Shown: positions 44,242-53,444, counted from the first letter of the stretch. The stretch is 64,000 nt of DNA from Marinimicrobium locisalis (GCF_039822625.1 NZ_JBDLLG010000006.1:1-64000); one strand, 5' to 3'. Program-made: numbers and translations. The notes: generated by a model from the sequence alone, not told the origin.

Positions 44242-45258
44242 ATGGTGGCCGTTATCGCTTACCAATCATTGAATTCCAGTTCCAGCCTGGAGCATGGGCT
44301 CGCAGCCAGTACCTCCCAAACGCACCTACGTCACGCGCAAAAGACATTGGCACCGTTGTATGAAGGCAACAGCGGCGCGCTGAAATACCCCACCACCCCA
44401 AAGGCCGAACCTCACGAGGCAATACAGGGCCCCGCGGAGTTGGTGTCGGTTGCCGATGCCGACGCCGTGAACGTTAAAAAGCCCAAGCAGTCGCTCAAAC
44501 GAAAACGCTCCGAGGCCGAACCCGAGTACGCCGAAGCCCTCGACAGAACGCTCGAAATGGTCAAAAGCAAGTCGCTGCAGATTTATCAACAAGCCCACCG
44601 GGAGCTCTCTTTGAGCTGCGACCTGATCGTGTTTGGAGAACTGGACTCGGCTCACCCGGAATGGAACTCGATCCCAGCCTCCGCCGGAAAGCAGCTAAAA
44701 GCCGTCGGGGGAATGAAAACACGAGCCTGCAACTGCTTTAGCCTGCACAGCTCCCGCCAACAAGGGACGATGACCGTGCTGGGAGAGGGAGAAGGATGGT
44801 GCGCGGCCCGATGTAACGGCGTGCTGACAGTGTTTGTCCATGTGCCCAACCGCATCGCAAAGCAGACGGCCAATATGGAGCAGTTTTATCAGAAAATTCA
44901 AACGGCCCTGCTTAACACTGAGGGAGGCGGTGTGATTGACCTAATAATGGGCGACACCAACCAGTCCAGGGAGGAATTTAGCCCGGAAGTTATCAGTAAG
45001 GCGCTGGGCAAGGCCTTCCGGGATGCCGACTCCGACAAAGCCTATACCAGCCCCGCCGACAGTTGGGTGGGAAGCGGAGCGGTGATTCACAAGGGAACAA
45101 ACTCCGCCAATAATAAAAAATTCGATGTCGCCGTTTACAACACCAGTACCGTAAAATCCATTGAGGTGAAATACTTCACGCAATTTTCCTTTACCGCAAG
45201 CCGGGCGGCGGCCTACACCGACCACATGGGGATTCTGGCAAAGGTTGTAAAGAAATAG
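44242..45258 (+). CDS. Endonuclease/exonuclease/phosphatase-fold (EEP) protein with a basic patch
   Basis: A 338-residue protein. The last two thirds follow the DNase I-like EEP pattern: DLIVFGELDS (metal-binding Glu), GVLTVFVHVPN in the NTHL position, VIDLIMGDTNQS as GD-N, and YTDHMGILAKV as the final DH pair. The first 120 residues are low in predicted structure, rich in Ser, Ala and Pro, and include KKPKQSLKRKRSE, which resembles a nuclear localisation signal. No signal peptide is seen. It could be a nuclease, a phosphatase or an exported effector; no secretion or immunity gene is adjacent. Start at 44242 is preferred because GAGGAAG lies just before it; the frame opens 13 codons earlier. 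Confidence 0.55.
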   Translation: MVAVIAYQSLNSSSSLEHGLAASTSQTHLRHAQKTLAPLYEGNSGALKYPTTPKAEPHEAIQGPAELVSVADADAVNVKKPKQSLKRKRSEAEPEYAEALDRTLEMVKSKSLQIYQQAHRELSLSCDLIVFGELDSAHPEWNSIPASAGKQLKAVGGMKTRACNCFSLHSSRQQGTMTVLGEGEGWCAARCNGVLTVFVHVPNRIAKQTANMEQFYQKIQTALLNTEGGGVIDLIMGDTNQSREEFSPEVISKALGKAFRDADSDKAYTSPADSWVGSGAVIHKGTNSANNKKFDVAVYNTSTVKSIEVKYFTQFSFTASRAAAYTDHMGILAKVVKK

Positions 45259-45334
45259 CTTCACTGTGCGGCTTTGTACGACATGTCGCCTTTGCTGGTC
45301 TACAATGGAGAAATAACAAAATCAGAGCGCCGAC

Positions 45335-45357
45335 ACCCGCCGTAGAAACCGGCGGGT
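45335..45357 (+). terminator. Hairpin after the EEP-like gene
   Basis: ACCCGCCG pairs perfectly with CGGCGGGT around a 7-base loop, about 77 bases past the stop codon. No T-run follows, so termination would need Rho or the hairpin may mark the 3' end. Confidence 0.45.
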
Positions 45358-45454
45358 AGTATTGAGTGCCCAACCCAAAAACACAGCACCCGTATAGCCA
45401 CTCACTTGCCGGTTGAGCGTACAGCTTGAGGCAGTATGACGAAGGAGATGCAAG

Positions 45455-46762
45455 GTGACCAAGCGCATAACGGCCATTCTCGTCGGCCTGGGTATTCTGG
45501 TACTGGCGGTGTTTCTCATTTACGCCTGGGAACCTTCGATACCGGAGCAGGAGCCGCCCTCCCCAGGGGATTTCTCCGAGGCGATGATTGAGCAGGGCCG
45601 TGCGCTGGCGGGCATCGGCAACTGCCAGAGCTGCCATACGGTGGACCCGGAGCGGCCGCTGGCGGGGGGCCGGCCTTTCCCCACGGACTTCGGCACCCTC
45701 TACTCCACCAATATTACCCCGGACCCTGCCACCGGCATCGGCACCTGGTCCCGGGAGGCCTTTCACCGGGGCATGCGCCAGGGCGTCGCCCGCAATGGGG
45801 CTCATCTCTTTCCCGCCTTTCCGTATACCCACTACACCCTAGTCAGGGACGAGGATCTGGATGCGCTCTACGCCTACCTGATGACTCGCGAGCCGGTGAA
45901 CGCCGAGCCGCCGGACAACCAGTTGCGCTTTCCGTTTAACGTTCGGCTATTGCAGGCGGGGTGGAAGCTGCTGTTTTTTGAAGAGGAACGCTATCAGCCG
46001 GAAGACGCCCGCCCCGAGCTGTGGAACCGGGGTGCTTATTTAGCGCAGGGGCTGGGGCACTGCTCGGCATGCCACACCCCGCGCAATAAATTCGGAGCGG
46101 AACGGACCGACCTCGCCTACGAGGGGGCGGTCATCGACAATTGGTATGCGCCTGCTCTGAACACCGACAGCCGGGCGCCGGTGGCCTGGACCGAAGCGTC
46201 GCTTTACGATTACCTGCGCTCCGGGGGTTCCACCTACCACGGCGTGGCCGTGGGCTCCATGGCGGATGTGGTACACCGGGGCCTGGGAGAGGCGGAGAAC
46301 CGGGACATTCGCGCGCTGGCCAGTTATTTTAGCGCCATGGCGGAGCCGGGAAGCGACGAACAGGCTCGGCAAACGGCCACCGCCACAATTCAAAGCGCAC
46401 AGCGGCGCACCGCCGACACACTCGGCTACGGCGAGAAAGTGTTTACCTACGCCTGCGCTTCCTGCCACTACAACGACCCGGACAACCCCCGCGCCCTTCG
46501 GCCGGATCTGAGCCTGAACACAGCGCTGCGGGCGGACAACCCGATGAACCTGATCCGCGTCACCCTCGAAGGCGTCGGCAATGAAGAAGGCTTACCGGGC
46601 GTGGTCATGCCGGGTTTTGCCGAATTGAGCAACGCCGATATCAGCGCCCTTTTGCACTTTTTGCGCGCGACGCACACCGACCGGCCAGCCTGGGACAACC
46701 TGGAAGATGAGATCGAACGGCAGCGCCAAAAGGTCGCGACCAATACGGAGTCTGAACAATGA
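45455..46762 (+). CDS. Membrane-anchored triheme cytochrome c of a molybdenum hydroxylase
   Basis: A 435-residue protein with an N-terminal anchor (ITAILVGLGILVLAVFLIYAW) and three heme-c motifs, CQSCH near 57, CSACH near 199 and CASCH near 332, each in a cytochrome c domain. It resembles the cytochrome subunit of alcohol/aldehyde dehydrogenases and would take electrons from the hydroxylase encoded next and pass them to the respiratory chain. The start is GTG with AAGGAGATGCAAG upstream. Its stop overlaps the next start (ATGA), showing coupled translation. Confidence 0.88.
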   Translation: MTKRITAILVGLGILVLAVFLIYAWEPSIPEQEPPSPGDFSEAMIEQGRALAGIGNCQSCHTVDPERPLAGGRPFPTDFGTLYSTNITPDPATGIGTWSREAFHRGMRQGVARNGAHLFPAFPYTHYTLVRDEDLDALYAYLMTREPVNAEPPDNQLRFPFNVRLLQAGWKLLFFEEERYQPEDARPELWNRGAYLAQGLGHCSACHTPRNKFGAERTDLAYEGAVIDNWYAPALNTDSRAPVAWTEASLYDYLRSGGSTYHGVAVGSMADVVHRGLGEAENRDIRALASYFSAMAEPGSDEQARQTATATIQSAQRRTADTLGYGEKVFTYACASCHYNDPDNPRALRPDLSLNTALRADNPMNLIRVTLEGVGNEEGLPGVVMPGFAELSNADISALLHFLRATHTDRPAWDNLEDEIERQRQKVATNTESEQ

Positions 46763-47292
46763 GCACCACGTTTACCCTCAACGGCCAAAAGGTCACGCTG
46801 GAGGTGGCCGACGACACTCCGCTGCTGTGGAGCCTGCGCGATGACGCGCGTATGACCGGGACCAAGTACGGTTGCGGCATCGGCATGTGCGGCGCCTGCA
46901 CCGTATTGATCAACGGCCGGGCCACGCGCTCGTGTATTACACCGACGAAACAGGTGGCCGGCACGGCGGTCACGACCATCGAAGGGCTGGACCCGAATGG
47001 CGAACACCCATTGCAAACAGCCTGGGTCAAAACCCAGACCCCCCAGTGCGGTTACTGCCAGTCGGGCCAGATCATGCAGGCAGCGGCGATGCTAAAGGAC
47101 TTTCCCGACCCGACGGATGAGCAGATCAACCAGGTGATGAGCGGCAACCTCTGCCGGTGCATGGCGTACGTGCGCATTCGCGAAGCCATCAAAATGGCCG
47201 CAGCCGAGATGCGCGACAACGCTCAAGGCGATGAGAAAAGTGACGGTCAGAATGACGACGGTGCGAATGCCACCGAAGGAGCGGCCTCATGA
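46759..47292 (+). CDS. (2Fe-2S) small subunit of an aldehyde/isoquinoline oxidoreductase
   Basis: A 177-residue subunit with two 2Fe-2S clusters. The plant-ferredoxin-like cluster uses CGIGMCGACTVLING and a following Cys (SCITPTK). The helical second cluster uses CGYCQSGQIMQA and GNLCRCMAY. About 30 extra residues at the C-terminus are acidic (DNAQGDEKSDGQNDDG). It carries electrons from the molybdenum centre to the cytochrome. It overlaps both neighbours by four bases, forming one operon. Confidence 0.92.
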   Translation: MSTTFTLNGQKVTLEVADDTPLLWSLRDDARMTGTKYGCGIGMCGACTVLINGRATRSCITPTKQVAGTAVTTIEGLDPNGEHPLQTAWVKTQTPQCGYCQSGQIMQAAAMLKDFPDPTDEQINQVMSGNLCRCMAYVRIREAIKMAAAEMRDNAQGDEKSDGQNDDGANATEGAAS

Positions 47293-49595
47293 ATAAACTG
47301 TTTCGTTCCCTCCTAAACCCAGAGCAGGGCACCCCGGCCGAGCCGCCGAAGATAAGCCGGCGCGGCTTTTTGATCGGCGCCGCCGCAGGCGGTTTTACCA
47401 TGGCGTTTTTCACCCCCGGACTGAGTTTCGCCCAGCCGGAAGAGGCAGTGGAAAACCAGACCTTCGAGCCCACCATCTGGTATCACATTCATCCGGACGG
47501 CCGCATTGTGGTGAACATCGCCGAGGCGGAAATGGGCCAACACGTGGGCACGGCCCTGGCCCGTATCGTGGCCGATGAGCTCGAGGCGGACTGGTCCATG
47601 GTCGAGCTGCATCACGTGGACAGCGATCCCAAGTGGGGCATGATGGTCACCGGCGGCAGCTGGTCGGTGTGGCAGAATTTCGATCCGCTTAGCCGCGCCG
47701 GCGCCGCCGGGCGCATGGCCCTAATCGAAGAGGGGGCCAAGCTGTTGGGCGTGTCGCCCAGCCAGTGTCGCGCGCGCAACAGCCGGGTGACCGCCGGAGA
47801 ACGTTCCATTAGCTATGGCGAGATTGTGCAACAAGGCAAGCTCAGCCGTACATTTAGCGAAGAGCAGCTTAAGGAAATGCCCATCAAGCCGCCCTCGGAG
47901 CGACGCTTGATCGGCAAGGAAACCCAGGCCCTGGACATTCCCGACAAAACCACCGGGGCCAGCCAATATGGCCTGGATGCATCTGTGGAGAACATGGTCT
48001 ATGCCCGGCCGCTGATTCCCCCCACCCGCTTGGGGTCGTCCATTAATAGCATCGACGACAGCGCCGCCAAAGACATTGACGGTTATTTACAGACAGTGAC
48101 ACTCGATGACCCCAGCGGCACCGTGCCCGGCTGGGCCGTGGTGGTGGCCACCTCTTTCCACGCGGCAAACAAAGCCGCGCAGAAAGTAAAGGTGGACTGG
48201 AGTCCCGGCAAAACGGCTAATGTGAGTGAACGGGATATTCTCGAGCACGGCCGGGAGCTGATCGAAACCCCGGACAAAGGCGCGCTGGTGGTCAATGAAG
48301 ACGGAGTGGACGAGGCTTTTAGCAATGCGGACACCACTTTGGAGCAGGACTATATCGCCCACAGTGTGCTGCACTTTCAGCTCGAACCGGTCAACGCCCT
48401 CGCGTTTGAAAAAGACGGGCAGTGGGAAATTCATACGGGCAACCAGTGGCAGTCCTTGATTCTGCCGGTGCTGGCCACCGCGCTGGATGTGCCCGAAAAA
48501 AATATTGTGATGCGCACTTATATGCTCGGTGGCGGTTTTGGCCGTCGTCTTAATGGGGACTACGCCGTGCCGGCGGCCCTGACGGCCAAGGCTGTCGGCC
48601 GGCCAGTGAAGCTGGTGTTTACCCGGGAGGACGACTGCCGCTTTGATTCGATTCGCTCCCCCGCCTATCAGCGGGTACGCATGGCCTTTGATGCCGAGGG
48701 CAACCCCACCGGCATGGAGCACCACGCCACGGCGGGCTGGCCCACCCAGGTGATGGTGCCCGCGTTTATGCCGGAGGCATCCAACGGGGTAAAGTTTGAT
48801 CCTTTTGCCATTCAGGGCTCGGCCCATTGGTATTCGGTGGGTGCCCATCGGTTACGGGCCATTTCCAATGATTTGGCGAATGAGACGTTCCGCCCCGGAT
48901 GGTTACGTTCGGTCGGTTCCGGCTGGGTGAATTGGGCGCTGGAGTCATTTATGGATGAGGCGGCCCACCAAGTGGGCAAGGACCCGATTGAGTTTCGCCT
49001 GGCGCTGTTGAAGGCCGAAGGAAAGAATGCCGGCTCGGCGCCCAATTCGGTGGGCGGTGCATCCCGGCAGGCGAATGTGTTGCGCCGGGTCCGAACGCTT
49101 TCCAACTGGGAGCAGTCGATGCCGGCGGATACCGGGCTGGGTGTGGCGACCTCTTACGGCCAGGAGCGGAATATGCCCACTTGGACGGCTTGTGTGGCGC
49201 AGGTGCATGTGAGCCGGGAGACGGGGAAGGTGACGCTGCAGAAGCTGACGTTGGTGACGGACGCTGGCACGGTGGTGCATCCCGATGGTGCTCGCGCTCA
49301 GGTTGAGGGGGCGGCTTTGTGGGGTGCGAGTATGGCGTTGCATGAGGGGACGATGTTGGAGAATGGTGAGGTGAGGGATCAGAATTTGAACGGTTATACG
49401 CCAATGCGGATGCGGGATGTGCCGGCGATGGAGTTGGAGTTTGTGGAGAGTACTGAGACGTCGGTCGGATTGGGTGAGCCGGCGACGACGGTGGTGGGGC
49501 CTGCGATTGCGAATGCGATTTTTGCGGCGGTAGGAATTCGGATGCGGGATATACCGATTCGGTCCGAGGAGGTTTTGAAAGCGCTGAAAGCGTAA
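47289..49595 (+). CDS. Molybdopterin-binding large subunit (IorB/aldehyde dehydrogenase type)
   Basis: A 768-residue catalytic subunit of the xanthine dehydrogenase family that hydroxylates aldehydes or N-heterocycles with water. A twin-arginine signal is visible (KISRRGFLIGAAAGGFTMAFF), so the enzyme is probably exported folded to the periplasm. Molybdenum-site features include MLGGGFGRRLNGDY, HSVLHFQLEPVNA, and the catalytic Glu region VGLGEPATTVVGPAI near the end. It matches the isoquinoline 1-oxidoreductase beta or membrane aldehyde dehydrogenase type; the substrate cannot be told. A MocA-type cofactor enzyme lies just downstream on the other strand. Confidence 0.9.
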   Translation: MNKLFRSLLNPEQGTPAEPPKISRRGFLIGAAAGGFTMAFFTPGLSFAQPEEAVENQTFEPTIWYHIHPDGRIVVNIAEAEMGQHVGTALARIVADELEADWSMVELHHVDSDPKWGMMVTGGSWSVWQNFDPLSRAGAAGRMALIEEGAKLLGVSPSQCRARNSRVTAGERSISYGEIVQQGKLSRTFSEEQLKEMPIKPPSERRLIGKETQALDIPDKTTGASQYGLDASVENMVYARPLIPPTRLGSSINSIDDSAAKDIDGYLQTVTLDDPSGTVPGWAVVVATSFHAANKAAQKVKVDWSPGKTANVSERDILEHGRELIETPDKGALVVNEDGVDEAFSNADTTLEQDYIAHSVLHFQLEPVNALAFEKDGQWEIHTGNQWQSLILPVLATALDVPEKNIVMRTYMLGGGFGRRLNGDYAVPAALTAKAVGRPVKLVFTREDDCRFDSIRSPAYQRVRMAFDAEGNPTGMEHHATAGWPTQVMVPAFMPEASNGVKFDPFAIQGSAHWYSVGAHRLRAISNDLANETFRPGWLRSVGSGWVNWALESFMDEAAHQVGKDPIEFRLALLKAEGKNAGSAPNSVGGASRQANVLRRVRTLSNWEQSMPADTGLGVATSYGQERNMPTWTACVAQVHVSRETGKVTLQKLTLVTDAGTVVHPDGARAQVEGAALWGASMALHEGTMLENGEVRDQNLNGYTPMRMRDVPAMELEFVESTETSVGLGEPATTVVGPAIANAIFAAVGIRMRDIPIRSEEVLKALKA

Positions 49596-49658
49596 TCATT
49601 TTTTGGGTTTTGTTTGAGGTTTTATTCACCTTTAGTTGTCGCATCGCGTCCGGCCCGA

Positions 49659-49755
49659 TGTGGGGTGGACCTTTCACAGACACGCCGTAAATACATCCGT
49701 GTAGGCTCGAATCGCGGGTCCCCCGCTCCACGGTCTGTGAAAGGTCCACCCCACA
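49659..49755 (+). repeat. Conserved-core variable-stem element, copy 4
   Basis: Perfect 23-nt arms (49659-49681 and 49733-49755) flank a 51-nt core (49682-49732), with several substitutions relative to copy 3 in the first half (ACATCCGTGTAGGCTC instead of CCGTCCCTGGGGGCTC) but an identical last 28 nt. It lies between the convergent 3' ends of the molybdenum large subunit and the mocA-like gene, like a shared 3' hairpin. Confidence 0.87.
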
Positions 49756-49787
49756 CCGGCCCTCCTCACGTTGTAGCACACTACCGC

Positions 49788-49818
49788 GTAGGCCGGATAA
49801 GGCCCAGCCGCATCCGGC
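49788..49818 (+). repeat. REP-type palindrome
   Basis: GTAG followed by GCCGGATAAGG and a closing CGCATCCGGC closely resembles the classical enterobacterial REP unit. It lies in the same convergent gap as repeat copy 4. Confidence 0.6.
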
Positions 49819-49867
49819 ACAAGGCTTCCTTTAAACCTGTAAACCACACCTTATATAAACCCAACAA

Positions 49868-50470
49868 TCAACGTTCCAAATCCCCCGGCCGATCCACGTC
49901 TTTCAAAACCCCTTCATCATCAACCTGGATAAACTCACACTTCTCTCGGTGTCGTTGCACCACTGACTTTGCACCGTCATCCCCTGAAAGACCTGACAAT
50001 TCCGTCCAAAAGGCGTTGCCGAAAAACACCGGGTGCCCAGCGTGGCCTTGGTGTATCGGCCTTACGATGGTCGATGCACGGGCGTTCTGTTTTAACTGTT
50101 CAACGGTGTCGCCTTGAACCCACGGCATGTCTCCCAGCAGGACGGCGGCGGTCGAGGCGTCATTTTGTGTGTCGAGCAGGTATTGGAAGGCGCTGGCGAT
50201 GCTGGTGCCCAGACCAGTGTGGGCCTCAGGGGCGTGAACGATGGTAATGGCAGCTGGAATGTTCAAGTCAAGGGCTTTGTCATTGTGGCCGAGTACGAGG
50301 ATGAGCTGGGTGAAGTGGCGTTGGGCTTTGCTCAGCGTGGTTTGTAATAGGGTTTGGCCTCCTGGGAGGCGAGCTTGGCGTTTGTCGCTGCCGTAGCGTT
50401 TGGATTGGCCGGCGGCCAGGACGATGCCGATGGGGGCGGTTTGTTCTGTGTGCCGTTTTTGCGGTTGCAT
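49868..50470 (-). CDS. MocA-type molybdenum cofactor nucleotidyltransferase
   Basis: A 200-residue enzyme that would attach CMP (or GMP) to molybdopterin; the MocA branch makes the cytosine dinucleotide used by xanthine-dehydrogenase-family enzymes. The nucleotide-binding start reads GIVLAAGQSKRYGSDKR, followed by TLLQTTLSKA, VLLGDMPWV with the metal-binding Asp, and HPVFFGNAFWTEL. The start at 50470 places the motif at residue 15; a longer frame begins at 50548. Its nearness to the molybdenum hydroxylase operon supports the assignment. Confidence 0.85.
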   Translation of the reverse strand: MQPQKRHTEQTAPIGIVLAAGQSKRYGSDKRQARLPGGQTLLQTTLSKAQRHFTQLILVLGHNDKALDLNIPAAITIVHAPEAHTGLGTSIASAFQYLLDTQNDASTAAVLLGDMPWVQGDTVEQLKQNARASTIVRPIHQGHAGHPVFFGNAFWTELSGLSGDDGAKSVVQRHREKCEFIQVDDEGVLKDVDRPGDLER

Positions 50471-50649
50471 TCGCGCGTTGGCTCTCGGTTTGTCCGGTTG
50501 GTGGTGAGCAACGCAAGAATAGCAGCGTTGAAGCCGGTGTTGCACCACTGTTGGGCCGCGCGCCCTGTTATGACGCTACGCCGCGGTGCTGCCCGGCCGC
50601 GAGCGATGGTGTGTTTTTGCCCCAATAGTGATCACCCTCAAATTTTAAA

Positions 50650-50702
50650 TGCACCAAATGTAAGCCCCGGAACTGGCCGGCACGAATGCTCGCCCTGCAC
50701 CA
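50650..50702 (+). promoter_or_regulatory. Two NtrC-like half-sites
   Basis: TGCACCA occurs twice on the plus strand, at 50650-50656 and 50696-50702. Each is one half of the NtrC consensus. They lie about 50 to 105 bases upstream of the sigma-54 promoter at 50755. Neither has a good second half, so binding is uncertain. Confidence 0.4.
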
Positions 50703-50754
50703 AACCATATGAAAGTACATTTATTTCAAACACTTACAACAAAAAGGGGGCATC

Positions 50755-50770
50755 TGGTTCACTTTTTGCG
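50755..50770 (+). promoter_or_regulatory. Probable sigma-54 promoter of the formate/nitrite channel gene
   Basis: TGGTTCACTTTTTGCG has GG and GC separated by exactly 10 bases, with TTGC in the -12 element. The start site would be near 50781, about 65 bases before the ATG. Confidence 0.62.
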
Positions 50771-50845
50771 TTAGCCCTAACCACAACACACAGGACGCTC
50801 TTCTGGAGTGCCATTTCTATTCATTGATTGAAATCAGGGCTCGCT

Positions 50846-51658
50846 ATGTCTTATTTATTGCCTTCGGAGTTCGCCACTAAGATGGTGGATGCCGGTGAAG
50901 CTAAGCTTTACATGTCTACCCGGGATGCGTTGATTCGGGCTTATATGGCCGGGGCCATTTTGGCCATTGCGGCTGTGTTTGCGGTCACCATCACGGTGCA
51001 GACCGGCTACCCCATTGTGGGGGCGGCGCTTTTTCCGGTGGGGTTCTGTATTCTTTATTTGATGGGTTTCGATTTGCTCACCGGGGTGTTTGTGCTGACG
51101 CCGCTGGCGCGGTTTGACCGGCGTCCGGGCATTACCTGGCCCAGAATTCTCAAACATTGGGGCGTGGTCTTTGCCGGTAACTTTGCGGGCGCGCTGACGG
51201 TGGCCTTTTTGATGGCCATTGTGTTCACCTACGGGTTTTCCACGGAACCGGATAAAGTCGGTCAGATTATCGGGGATATTGGCGAAGGCCGGACCGTTGG
51301 CTACAAGGAGTTTGGCGTGGGTGGCATGGCGACTATTTTTATTCGCGGGGTACTGTGTAACTGGATGGTGTCGCTCGGCGTAGTGGGGGCGATGATTTCC
51401 ACCACGGTCAGTGGTAAGGTCATCGCCATGTGGATGCCGATCATGCTGTTCTTTGCCATGGGTTTTGAGCACTCGGTGGTGAATATGTTTTTGTTTCCCT
51501 CGGGGCTGATTATGGGGGGCAACTTCTCCATCATGGATTATCTGCTCTGGAACGAGATTCCGGTAGTGCTGGGCAACCTAATCGGCGGTCTGTCGCTAAC
51601 GGGGCTGACACTGTACACCACTCATGTGCGCACCGCGCCGCAACGGGCTCTGTCCTGA
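50846..51658 (+). CDS. Formate/nitrite transporter family channel (FocA/NirC type)
   Basis: A 270-residue pentameric-channel protein of the FNT family with six predicted helices. The family motifs are present: CNWMVSLGVVGAM around residue 177 and GFEHSVVNMFLFPSGL with the central His near residue 212. With a sigma-54 promoter and a PP2C-kinase downstream, nitrite import for assimilation is more likely than formate export. The frame can also open with TTG at 50828. A strong terminator follows directly. Confidence 0.9.
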   Translation: MSYLLPSEFATKMVDAGEAKLYMSTRDALIRAYMAGAILAIAAVFAVTITVQTGYPIVGAALFPVGFCILYLMGFDLLTGVFVLTPLARFDRRPGITWPRILKHWGVVFAGNFAGALTVAFLMAIVFTYGFSTEPDKVGQIIGDIGEGRTVGYKEFGVGGMATIFIRGVLCNWMVSLGVVGAMISTTVSGKVIAMWMPIMLFFAMGFEHSVVNMFLFPSGLIMGGNFSIMDYLLWNEIPVVLGNLIGGLSLTGLTLYTTHVRTAPQRALS

Positions 51659-51679
51659 TACCCTAAGGAGCTGACGCCA

Positions 51680-51717
51680 ACCGCCCCGGCGCCTTCGCGC
51701 CGGGGCGGTGGTTTTTT
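51680..51717 (+). terminator. Strong rho-independent terminator
   Basis: A 12-bp perfect GC stem (51681-51692 with 51697-51708, loop CTTC, extended by an A-T pair) is followed by six T residues (51712-51717). It ends 2 bases before the ATG of the next gene, which leaves no room for a ribosome binding site outside the hairpin. Confidence 0.92.
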
Positions 51718-51719
51718 CT

Positions 51720-53444
51720 ATGGCCGACTCACTAACGATTCGCCTGGGGCAATATTCCCACCAGGGCCGCAAGGCACTTAATCAGGATTTCCACGGGGCC
51801 TACCTGGCCAAGGAACCCTATCGAACCAGCAAGGGCGTGGTGATCGCGCTGGCCGATGGCATCAGCAGCAGTGATGTCAGTCAGGTCGCGAGCGAGTCGG
51901 CCGTCAGCAGTTTCCTGGCGGACTATTACTGCACCTCGGAAACTTGGTCGGTCAAACAGTCCGCTCAACGGGTGTTGATGGCCACCAACTCCTGGCTCCA
52001 CGCCCAGACGCGGCAGAGCCAATATCGCTATGACATGGACCGGGGCTATGTCTGTACGTTCAGCGCGTTGATTCTCAAATCCACCACGGCCCACCTGTTT
52101 CATATCGGCGACAGCCGCATCTACCGCCTCAGTGGTGGGCGTCTGGAGCAGCTGACGGAAGACCATCGGCTGTGGGTGTCAAAGGAGGTGAGTTACCTGA
52201 GCCGGGCACTGGGCATTAACCACCATCTGGAAATGGATTACCGGACTCTGGCTCTGGAAGAAGGGGACACCTTCCTGCTGGCCACGGACGGGGTTTACGA
52301 ATTTGTCAGCGAGCAGGCGGTGCTTGAGACACTCGATGCCTGTGGCGAAGACTTGGATAAGGCGGCGCGCCGCCTTGGCGAATTGGCCTACGACAACGGC
52401 AGTGATGACAACATTACCGCGCAGCTGGTCCGGGTGGAGGGGCTGCCCGGCGGTGAGCAAACCGAGATGGTTCGGGACCTGAAACACCTGCCCTTTCCCC
52501 CACCGCTGAGCGCCCGCATGCGGTTCGAGGGTTACCTCATTGTGCGCCAGCTTCACGCCAGCAGCCGCAGCCATGTGTATTTGGCCAAGGACCTGGAAAC
52601 CGAGCAACCGCTAGTGCTAAAAACCCTGGCGACCGAGCTACAACACGAAGACGCCCACCAGGAACGCTTCCTGATGGAGGAGTGGATCGCCCGGCGCATC
52701 GACAACCCTCATGTGGTTAAACCCTGCTTGCCCAACCGAGCTCGCCAGCATTTGTATACGGTCACGGAATACATCGAAGGCCAAACGCTGCAGCAGTGGC
52801 CGTATGACAACCCAGCCCCGTCCCTGCCTCAGGTGCGAGACCTGGTGGCTCAGATTGCCAAGGGCGTAAGAGCGTTCCACCGTTTGGAAATGCTGCATCA
52901 GGACCTGCGCCCAGCGAATATCATGATCGATAACACGGGCACGGCAAAAATTATCGACTTCGGCTCCACCCGCGTGGCTGGACTCACGGAGCTAAGAACC
53001 CAAACGAATGAGATATTGGGCACGGCGGCCTACACCGCTCCCGAGTATTTTGTGGGCGAGCCGCCCACCCCCAGGGCCGACCAGTTTTCCCTGGCGGTGA
53101 TTGCCTACCAGCTGCTCACCGGGGAGCTGCCTTACGGCACCCAGGTGGCCAAGGCTCGAACCCGAGCCGAGCAACACAGGCTGCGCTACCAATCCGCGCT
53201 GACCCACAACCCGACCCTACCGCCCTGGGTGGATGAAACGCTCAAACGGGCCTTGAACGTCGACCCGTTCAAGCGCTATGAGGCGCTCTCGGAGTTCGTC
53301 TACGACCTGGAGCACCCCAACCCCCGCTACGTTCAGAAAACCCAACCCCCGCTGCTGGAGCGTGACCCGGTGTTGTTTTGGAAAGGTACCTCTCTTATTC
53401 TCGCGCTCGTATCCCTGAGCTTGGCCGTTAAGCTGTTTGGCTGA
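51720..53444 (+). CDS. PP2C phosphatase fused to a serine/threonine kinase, membrane-anchored
   Basis: A 574-residue signalling protein. Residues about 1-240 form a PP2C phosphatase (LADGISSSDVS, GDSRIYRL, DGVYEFV, GSDDNITA). Residues about 270-540 form a Hanks-type kinase (VLKTLATEL with the ATP Lys, MLHQDLRPANIMID as the catalytic loop with Asp and Asn, IDFGST). One C-terminal helix (GTSLILALVSLSLAVKLF) anchors it. Such fusions often lie next to nitrate/nitrite transport genes, as here. No Shine-Dalgarno sequence is available because the start directly follows a terminator; an in-frame GTG at 51708 lies inside the hairpin. Confidence 0.9.
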   Translation: MADSLTIRLGQYSHQGRKALNQDFHGAYLAKEPYRTSKGVVIALADGISSSDVSQVASESAVSSFLADYYCTSETWSVKQSAQRVLMATNSWLHAQTRQSQYRYDMDRGYVCTFSALILKSTTAHLFHIGDSRIYRLSGGRLEQLTEDHRLWVSKEVSYLSRALGINHHLEMDYRTLALEEGDTFLLATDGVYEFVSEQAVLETLDACGEDLDKAARRLGELAYDNGSDDNITAQLVRVEGLPGGEQTEMVRDLKHLPFPPPLSARMRFEGYLIVRQLHASSRSHVYLAKDLETEQPLVLKTLATELQHEDAHQERFLMEEWIARRIDNPHVVKPCLPNRARQHLYTVTEYIEGQTLQQWPYDNPAPSLPQVRDLVAQIAKGVRAFHRLEMLHQDLRPANIMIDNTGTAKIIDFGSTRVAGLTELRTQTNEILGTAAYTAPEYFVGEPPTPRADQFSLAVIAYQLLTGELPYGTQVAKARTRAEQHRLRYQSALTHNPTLPPWVDETLKRALNVDPFKRYEALSEFVYDLEHPNPRYVQKTQPPLLERDPVLFWKGTSLILALVSLSLAVKLFG

